From Pseudoruegeria sp. SHC-113 (lineage in GTDB: Bacteria > Pseudomonadota > Alphaproteobacteria > Rhodobacterales > Rhodobacteraceae): a stretch of DNA of 64,000 bases. Each line of letters opens with the position of its first letter. The stretch's first letter is position 1. The notes under the pieces are model-generated. The model had not been told where the DNA came from. It worked only from the letters and a program-made list of their open reading frames with translations, and did no database searches. The stretch lies in NCBI RefSeq assembly GCF_025376885.1, contig NZ_JAHUBR010000005.1, positions 96,951-160,950 on the forward strand, read 5' to 3'. Both the position numbers and the translations under genes were made by a program. Positions 58,537-64,000 of the stretch are shown one piece after another.

Positions 58537-60125
58537 GGCTGCATTCCCTGATCCTGCTTGATCATGTCGGCGGCCTTCTCGCCGATCATGATGGCAGGAG
58601 CGTTGGTGTTGGAGGAGTTGACGGTGGGCATCACCGAGGCATCGGCCACGCGCAGGCCGTCGATGCCGTTGAACTGCAGGCGCGGGTTCAGCACGGCGGC
58701 TGCGTCGGCCCCCATGCGGCAGGTGCCGGCGCAGTGGTGGGAGGTCTTGGAGTGGACACAGATGAAGTTGAAGTAATCCTCATCCGTCTTCACGTCCGGG
58801 CCGGGCAGGCGCTCGGCGAGGATGTAGTCGCTCAGCGCGGGCTGGGCGAGGATCTCCTGCACCAGCTTGAGGCCGCGAATCGACATCTCCCTGTCGTAGG
58901 GATCGGACAGGTAGTTCGGATCAATGAGCGGCATATCGGCGGGATTGCTTGATTTCAGCCGCACTGTGCCGCGCGAGCGCGGGCGCAGGTGGCAGGCGTT
59001 GAGCGTGACGCCGCCGTTGGGCATCGCCGCCACCCCGGCTTCGATCCCGGTGCCAAGGCCCAGATGCATCTGGATATCGGGCGAGCGCGCCTCAGGGTCG
59101 GCGTACCAGAAGCCGCCGGTTTCAAACAGGCTGGAGGCCACCGGCCCCTTGCGCGTGAACAGGTATTGCAGCCCGGCCAGCGCGCTCAGGTGCAGCTTGG
59201 CGAAGCGGTCGTAGGTGTGTGGGCCGGTGACCTCGCAGATCGCATAAAGATCCAGATGATCCTGCAGGTTCGCGCCCACGCCCGGCTGATCGAAGACCAC
59301 GTCGATGCCGAGGCTGGCGAGATGATCCGCCGGGCCGATGCCGGAGAGCTGCAGTAGGCGAGGCGAGCCGATGGCGCCGGAAGAGAGGATCACCTCGCGG
59401 TCCGCGCTTAGTACCGTGCCATCGGCCAGTTCCACGCCGGTGGCGCGGCCCGCCGCCACGCGGATGCGCCGCACCTGCGCCTTGGTGCGGATGGTGAGAT
59501 TGGGCCGCGCCCTCGCTGGCCCGAGAAAGGCCATCGCGGCAGAGGAGCGCCGGGCGTTGCGCTGGGTGAGCTGGTAATAGCCCGCGCCATCCTGCCGTTC
59601 GCCGTTCACATCGGTGGTTGACGGGATGCCGAGCTGCCCGGCGGCCGCGATATAGGCATCGCAGATCGGCAGCGGCGCGGCGGGCATGGAAACGCCAAGC
59701 GGCCCGCCCTTGCCGTGGTAGCGGCCTTCATAGGTGTCATTGTCTTCGGATTTGCGGAAGTAGGGCAGGACGTCTTCGTAGCTCCAGCCCTCGCAGCCCA
59801 TCTGCCGCCATTCGTCGTAATCCGCCGCCGCGCCACGGGTGTAGATCTGGGCGTTGATCGCGGAGCCGCCGCCGATCACCTTGGCTTGCGTATAATTGAA
59901 CACCTTGTTCTGCATCGCCCGCTGCGGCACCGTCGTCCAGCCCCATGCGCCGATGCCCTTCGTCATCTTGGCAAAGCCCGCGGGCAGGTGGAAGAACGGG
60001 TGGCGATCACGGCCCCCGGCCTCCAGCAGCAGCACGCGCACGCTGGGATCTTCCGAGAGCCGCGCCGCGATCACGGACCCGGCGGAGCCGCCGCCAATCA
60101 CGATGAAATCATATCCCTCAGCCAT
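58533..60125 (-). CDS. GMC-family oxidoreductase (choline dehydrogenase-like)
   Basis: A 530-residue FAD enzyme. It has the GGGSAGSVIAARL motif at the N-terminus, GGSSAIN-type signature (VIGGGSAINAQIYTRG), GAIGSPRLLQLSGIGP, and the C-terminal active-site region SKTSHHCAGTCRMG with the catalytic His and VNSSNTNAPAIMIGEKAADMI. It oxidises an alcohol or sugar hydroxyl. It shares one base with the stop of the upstream second GMC gene. Confidence 0.92.
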   Translation of the reverse strand: MAEGYDFIVIGGGSAGSVIAARLSEDPSVRVLLLEAGGRDRHPFFHLPAGFAKMTKGIGAWGWTTVPQRAMQNKVFNYTQAKVIGGGSAINAQIYTRGAAADYDEWRQMGCEGWSYEDVLPYFRKSEDNDTYEGRYHGKGGPLGVSMPAAPLPICDAYIAAAGQLGIPSTTDVNGERQDGAGYYQLTQRNARRSSAAMAFLGPARARPNLTIRTKAQVRRIRVAAGRATGVELADGTVLSADREVILSSGAIGSPRLLQLSGIGPADHLASLGIDVVFDQPGVGANLQDHLDLYAICEVTGPHTYDRFAKLHLSALAGLQYLFTRKGPVASSLFETGGFWYADPEARSPDIQMHLGLGTGIEAGVAAMPNGGVTLNACHLRPRSRGTVRLKSSNPADMPLIDPNYLSDPYDREMSIRGLKLVQEILAQPALSDYILAERLPGPDVKTDEDYFNFICVHSKTSHHCAGTCRMGADAAAVLNPRLQFNGIDGLRVADASVMPTVNSSNTNAPAIMIGEKAADMIKQDQGMQP

Positions 60126-61582
60126 CAGGCGGCAAACTCCGTTTGGGTGATGTGACGCCCGGCGCGCAGGGCGAGGGCGGCGATGGTGAGCGCCGGGTTC
60201 ACGGCCGCCGACGTGGGCAGGACCGAGGCATCGACGATGAACAGATTGGGGTGATCATGGCTGCGGCAGGTGCTGTCCACAACGCTTGCAGCGGGATCAA
60301 GGCCCATGCGGGCGGTGCCGCATTGATGCGAGGGGGTACGCTGGTCAAAGGGGCGGCTGAGCACGATGGAGAAACCCGCGCGACGCAGAGCGCTTTTCAG
60401 CACCTTCACCAGCTGCAGATGCGCTTCCCAGTTTGAGCGTTGCCAGTCCAGTTTGATCTGCCCGCCCTGAAGCGTGACCCGGCTTTCCGGGTTGGGGAGA
60501 TCCTCGCTCATGGCGTAAAAGTCGAAGCTGCGCGCGGCCACGGCATGGGCCAGCCAGCGGGGGAGGCGGGCATTGGCGGCGAGGATCGGCCCGGTGATCT
60601 TGCCCAGCATCTGCACGTTTCCGAGCGCGGGCCTGTCGTCCTCTGGCAGGTAGAAATCGTTCAGCATCAAGGTTTTCTGATAGATGCTGCGGTTGCGTCG
60701 CAGGGGATGAAGCGCCAGAAGGGCGGAGCAATTGTGGTTCATGAAGTTGCGGCCCAGCTGATCGGAGCGGTTGGCAAGCCCGGTGGGGCAGGCCTCATTG
60801 GCGGAGCGCAGCAGGAGCGCCGCCGTCTGCACCGCCCCTGCGGCCACGACAATGAGCGGTGCGCTCAACGTGGCCCCATTGGCAAGCTGCACCGCCATGA
60901 TGCGCCCGTCCGCCGCGCTCTGAAGCCGCTCCACCGTGCAGCCCGTGCGCAGCTCCACGTTCGGGTAAGCCAGCGCCCGCGAAAGCCCGACGGACTCCGC
61001 GTCCATCTTGGCGTGGCAGGTGTTGGGGTAGGCATCCCATGTGGTCTGGCCCGCCGCGAGCCAAGCGTCCAGATCCACGCCCAGCGGGATCGGCGCAGGC
61101 GTGAGGCCCACGGCCATGAGCCTGCGGCGCAGATCGACCATGTCCGGCTCATCGGGCACGGGCGGGTGGGGATAGCCGCCGGAATGGGGCGGCTCGGTGG
61201 GATCCAGCGTGGCGTCGCCGCGCACCTGATACATCTCTTCGGCGGCCTGATAATCGGCCTCGAGCGCCTCGTAGGGAAAGGGCCAGCCGCGGACAAAATC
61301 CTCGGCCCGGTAGCGGATCAGCGCCGCGCCGTAGAACTTCGAGTTGCCCCCCACGTTGTAGTAGTTGCCCGGATTGAAGGGCTGCCCGTCTCCGTCCAGC
61401 CATGTTTCCGCCGGGCGGAACACGCCCCGTGCGAAGATCGCCTCCGCATCCCGATCCAGCGGCGAAGGGCGCAGATGCTCCCCCCGCTCAAGGATCACGA
61501 TCCGGCGGCCTGTGGGCGCAAGCGCGGCGGCGAGCGTCGCCCCGCCCATGCCGGATCCGATGATGAGGAGATCCGCGTCCAT
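60125..61582 (-). CDS. GMC-family oxidoreductase (second subgroup)
   Basis: A 485-residue FAD enzyme of a different subgroup. GSGMGGATLAAALAP is the FAD motif, NVGGNSKFYGAALIRYR replaces the usual GGSS signature, and HQCGTARMGLDPAASVVD followed by VDASVLPTSAAVNPALTIAALALRAG is the C-terminal active-site region. This organisation is seen in sugar 3-dehydrogenase-like and gluconate dehydrogenase-like proteins. It starts on the stop of the ABC ATPase gene (TGATG). Confidence 0.88.
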   Translation of the reverse strand: MDADLLIIGSGMGGATLAAALAPTGRRIVILERGEHLRPSPLDRDAEAIFARGVFRPAETWLDGDGQPFNPGNYYNVGGNSKFYGAALIRYRAEDFVRGWPFPYEALEADYQAAEEMYQVRGDATLDPTEPPHSGGYPHPPVPDEPDMVDLRRRLMAVGLTPAPIPLGVDLDAWLAAGQTTWDAYPNTCHAKMDAESVGLSRALAYPNVELRTGCTVERLQSAADGRIMAVQLANGATLSAPLIVVAAGAVQTAALLLRSANEACPTGLANRSDQLGRNFMNHNCSALLALHPLRRNRSIYQKTLMLNDFYLPEDDRPALGNVQMLGKITGPILAANARLPRWLAHAVAARSFDFYAMSEDLPNPESRVTLQGGQIKLDWQRSNWEAHLQLVKVLKSALRRAGFSIVLSRPFDQRTPSHQCGTARMGLDPAASVVDSTCRSHDHPNLFIVDASVLPTSAAVNPALTIAALALRAGRHITQTEFAA

Positions 61583-62694
61583 CAGGGCAGGATCCGCATT
61601 TCCGTTTCCGGGTCAAAGGCCACGGCCTTCTCCATGTTCACCGCGAAGGTGAACTCCGCGCCGGGCCGGACGTCAGCGTCCGAGCGCATCCGCGCGATCA
61701 CATCCTTGCCGCCCAGCGTCATCGTCACGAAGGTGTCAGAGCCGGCAGGTTCGGTCACGACGATGCGGTTGACCATCGGCGCGATGTTGGCGGATTTGCG
61801 ATCCGCCGCGTCTTCATCGGTGATCGTCTCGGGCCGGATGCCGAGCATGATCTCGCGCCCCTCCCAGGCTGTGAGGTTCTGCTGGCTGAAAGGCAGGGTG
61901 GTTTTCGTACCGTCGTGAAGCGCCACCACGGCCATCGGCACGCCATTCTCAACCGCCACCGTCGCGGGCACCACATTCATCGCGGGCGAGCCCATGAAGG
62001 TGGCCACGAAGATATTGGCGGGCGTGTCGTAGATCTCCTGCGGGGTGCCGAGCTGCTGCACGTAGCCGCCATACATCACCGCGATGCGGGTGGAGAGCGT
62101 CATCGCTTCGATCTGATCGTGGGTAACGTAAACAATGGTGGTGCCCAGCTTCTGGTGCAGTTTCTTGATCTCGGTGCGCATGTCCACGCGCAGCTTCGCG
62201 TCAAGGTTGGAAAGCGGCTCATCGAACAGGAAGACGTCCGGGTCGCGCACCAGCGCCCGGCCCATGGCGACACGCTGGCGCTGCCCGCCGGAGAGCGCGC
62301 CGGGCTTGCGGTCCAGCAGCTGTTCGATCTGCAAAAGGCTCGCCACCTCGCGCATGGCCTTCTCGCGCTCGGCCTTCGGAACGCCGTGCATTTCGAGCCC
62401 GAAGGTGATGTTCTGGCCCACCGTCATGTTGGGGTAGAGCGCGTAGCTCTGGAACACCATGGCGATGTTGCGCCGCGAGGGGTGCACGCCGTTCATCACC
62501 TGATCCTTGATCCGGATCTCGCCGCTGGTGATGTCCTCCAGTCCGGCGATCATGTTGAGCAGGGTGGATTTCCCGCAGCCCGATGGCCCGACCAGCACGA
62601 GGAACTCCCCCTCTTCGACCGAGATGTCGACCTTGTGCAGGACTTCGACCGAGCCATAGGATTTGGTGGTGTTGTCGATGTCGAGAAAGCCCAT
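61582..62694 (-). CDS. sugar-type ABC transporter ATP-binding protein (UgpC/MsmK type)
   Basis: A 370-residue ATPase with GPSGCGKSTLLN (Walker A), LSGGQRQRVAMGRAL (signature), FLFDEPLSNLDAKLR (Walker B) and VYVTHDQIEAM (switch). C-terminal OB/TOBE domains (about 240-370, including MLGIRPETI) mark the CUT1 class. It lies 4 bases after the permease gene. It energises import of a carbohydrate or polyol. Confidence 0.93.
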   Translation of the reverse strand: MGFLDIDNTTKSYGSVEVLHKVDISVEEGEFLVLVGPSGCGKSTLLNMIAGLEDITSGEIRIKDQVMNGVHPSRRNIAMVFQSYALYPNMTVGQNITFGLEMHGVPKAEREKAMREVASLLQIEQLLDRKPGALSGGQRQRVAMGRALVRDPDVFLFDEPLSNLDAKLRVDMRTEIKKLHQKLGTTIVYVTHDQIEAMTLSTRIAVMYGGYVQQLGTPQEIYDTPANIFVATFMGSPAMNVVPATVAVENGVPMAVVALHDGTKTTLPFSQQNLTAWEGREIMLGIRPETITDEDAADRKSANIAPMVNRIVVTEPAGSDTFVTMTLGGKDVIARMRSDADVRPGAEFTFAVNMEKAVAFDPETEMRILP

Positions 62695-62698
62695 GTGA

Positions 62699-63583
62699 TT
62701 ATCCTTTCACGGAGCCTGCCATCAGCCCGCGCACGAAGTAGCGGCCCGCGACGATGTAAACGAGAAGCGTGGGGAGGGCGGCGAGGATCGCGCCCGCGAA
62801 GTGAACGTTGTATTCCTTCACGCCGGTGGAGGATTGCACGAGGTTGTTGAGCGCCACCGTCATCGGCTGGCTGTCGGCCCCGGCAAACGACGCGCCGAAG
62901 AGGAAATCGTTCCAGATATTGGTGAACTGCCAGATGATCGAGACAACAGCGATCGGCCCCGAAGAGGGCAGCAGGATGCGCCAGAAGATCTGGAAGAAGC
63001 CCGCCCCGTCGATCTGCGCGGCGCGGATCAGCTCGGTGGGGAACACCGCGTAGTAGTTGCGGAAGTATAGCGTGGTGAAGCCGATCCCGTAGACGACATG
63101 CACCAGCACGAGCCCCCATGTCGTACCCGCAAGCCCCATCAGCCCCAGCATCCGCGCCATCGGGATCAGCACGATCTGGAAGGGGATGAAACAGGCAAAA
63201 AGCATCAGGCCAAAGAGGATCGTATCGCCCCGGAAGCGCCACTTCGTCAGCACATAGCCGTTGAGCGCGCCCAGCACGGTGGAGATCGCCACGGCAGGCA
63301 CCACCATCTTGATCGAGTTCCAGAAATAGGGCTGCAGCCCGGTGGGATCGACGCCGATCTGTGCCGAGGACCACGCTTTGGCCCAAGGCTCCAGCGTGAA
63401 GACGCGGGGCAGATTCATCATGCCGCCGCCGGTGATTTCATCGAGCGGTTTCACCGAATTCACCACCATCACGTAGAGCGGCAGCAGGTAGAACAGGGAG
63501 AAGAGCAGCAGCAGCAGGTAGATCAGCGCGCGGGTGACGCGGCCGGTGCGGATGGCGGTATCCTGTGTGGCGACAGACATCAT
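62699..63583 (-). CDS. carbohydrate ABC transporter permease (MalG type)
   Basis: A 294-residue inner-membrane permease. The first helix is ALIYLLLLLFSLFYLLPLYVMVVNSVK, and the EAA loop is RAAQIDGAGFFQIFWRILLPSSGPI. It has six predicted helices. The start at 63583 (ATGATG) overlaps the stop of the upstream permease as ATGA; the second ATG is equally possible. The upstream in-frame stretch to 63862 is antisense-like noise. Confidence 0.92.
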   Translation of the reverse strand: MMSVATQDTAIRTGRVTRALIYLLLLLFSLFYLLPLYVMVVNSVKPLDEITGGGMMNLPRVFTLEPWAKAWSSAQIGVDPTGLQPYFWNSIKMVVPAVAISTVLGALNGYVLTKWRFRGDTILFGLMLFACFIPFQIVLIPMARMLGLMGLAGTTWGLVLVHVVYGIGFTTLYFRNYYAVFPTELIRAAQIDGAGFFQIFWRILLPSSGPIAVVSIIWQFTNIWNDFLFGASFAGADSQPMTVALNNLVQSSTGVKEYNVHFAGAILAALPTLLVYIVAGRYFVRGLMAGSVKG

Positions 63584-64000
63584 TTCTTCTCCCGCAGTTC
63601 GGCGTAAAGATAGGGGATCATGATCGCGGCAATTGTCATTAGCATGATGGTGGCGGAGGCCGCGCCGATGCCCATCTGGTTGCGGCTGAAAGTGTAGGAA
63701 TACATGAAGGTCGCGGGCAGTTCGGTGGCCCGCCCCGGCCCGCCTCCGGTAAGTGCGATCACCAGGTCGAACGTCTTGATCGCGAGGTGGCTGAGGATCA
63801 CGAAGGCCGAGAGGAACGCCGGGCGCAGCTGCGGGATGATGATGCGGCGGTAGAGGTTCCAATTCGAGGCGCCGTCCATCTGCGCGGCCTTCAGGATCTC
63901 GTTGTCGATCCCGCGCAGTCCTGCAAGGAACATCGCCATCACGAAGCCCGAGGTCTGCCAGACAGCGGCCAGCACCACCGTGTAGATCGCGTAATCGCGG
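63580..64000 (-). CDS. carbohydrate ABC transporter permease (MalF type), partial
   Basis: The last 139 or so codons of a permease that continues beyond the window; the frame is open to base 64000 (residues RDYAIYTVVLAAVWQTSG before the rest). The EAA loop KAAQMDGASNWNLYRRIIIPQLRPAF and the C-terminal helix end PYLYAELREKK are typical of MalF/UgpA-type subunits. The binding-protein gene is presumably further upstream, outside the window. Confidence 0.92.
   Translation of the reverse strand, partial: RDYAIYTVVLAAVWQTSGFVMAMFLAGLRGIDNEILKAAQMDGASNWNLYRRIIIPQLRPAFLSAFVILSHLAIKTFDLVIALTGGGPGRATELPATFMYSYTFSRNQMGIGAASATIMLMTIAAIMIPYLYAELREKK

Noticed and set aside
1..64000. tRNA, rRNA, prophage, insertion sequences or CRISPR arrays
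   Set aside because: No clover-leaf-like segments, transposase or phage motifs, or spaced direct repeats were recognised by eye; a tRNA or covariance-model scan was not possible here.

Overview
The window is GC-rich and gene-dense. Operons are compact, with many 1-4 base stop/start overlaps. Gene content points to an alphaproteobacterium of the Rhodobacteraceae (Roseobacter/Paracoccus type): a full Kelly-Friedrich sox locus in the order found in Paracoccus, Hint-domain proteins of the kind common in that family, SitABCD metal uptake, and many solute ABC transporters. No rRNA, tRNA, CRISPR array, prophage or intact insertion sequence was seen. The taxonomic call is inference from gene content.

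Layout. (1) 1-1132: tail of a sugar-type ABC ATPase, coupled to an endonuclease/exonuclease/phosphatase-fold enzyme. (2) 1230-6725 (minus): oppABCDF peptide importer. (3) 7056-9118: a coiled-coil membrane protein coupled to a membrane-anchored ClpP-like protease. (4) 9125-10165 (minus): DUF475 membrane protein. (5) 10284-18502: an IclR regulator fused to an SMP-30-like domain that has lost its metal ligands, then a dipeptide-type ABC importer and an amidohydrolase. Two copies of a 17-bp semi-palindrome mark the probable operators. (6) 18516-23410 (minus): imelysin, di-haem oxidoreductase, imelysin and DUF1513 genes, divergent from (7) 23752-27339: sitABCD. A Fur-like 19-bp palindrome lies between them.

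(8) 27442-41956: the sulfur-oxidation region. A metallo-beta-lactamase-fold protein and a YeeE-type sulfur channel come first, then a DUF302 protein, then soxF-E-D-C-B, soxA-Z-Y-X and soxW-V on the minus strand, and soxS-R-T on the plus strand. Five intergenic gaps carry a related 16-bp AT-rich element (ATTC-N8-GAAT type), proposed here as the SoxR operator. SoxYZ carries the sulfur substrate. SoxXA loads it, SoxB hydrolyses the sulfate off, SoxCD oxidises the sulfane sulfur, SoxF and SoxE are accessory, SoxVWS keep thiols reduced, and SoxR senses sulfide/persulfide.

(9) 41960-45195: a LysR regulator divergent from three NTF2/SnoaL-fold proteins. (10) 45206-50546 (minus): two tandem Hint-domain proteins, the second coupled to a 1033-residue TPR-GT32 glycosyltransferase. 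This is the least understood block. (11) 50927-64000: a LysR regulator and QuiC (3-dehydroshikimate dehydratase) on the plus strand. On the minus strand is a long catabolic operon: a sugar-type ABC importer (incomplete at the window end), two GMC oxidoreductases, a Dabb protein, a LacI regulator, a Gfo/Idh/MocA dehydrogenase and an FAD oxidoreductase. It probably oxidises a cyclitol or quinate/shikimate-like compound towards protocatechuate.

The strongest leads for something undescribed are the IclR/SMP-30 sensor fusion with its operator pair, the Hint-Hint-TPR-glycosyltransferase block, and the extension of the sox regulon to the metallo-hydrolase and DUF302 genes.
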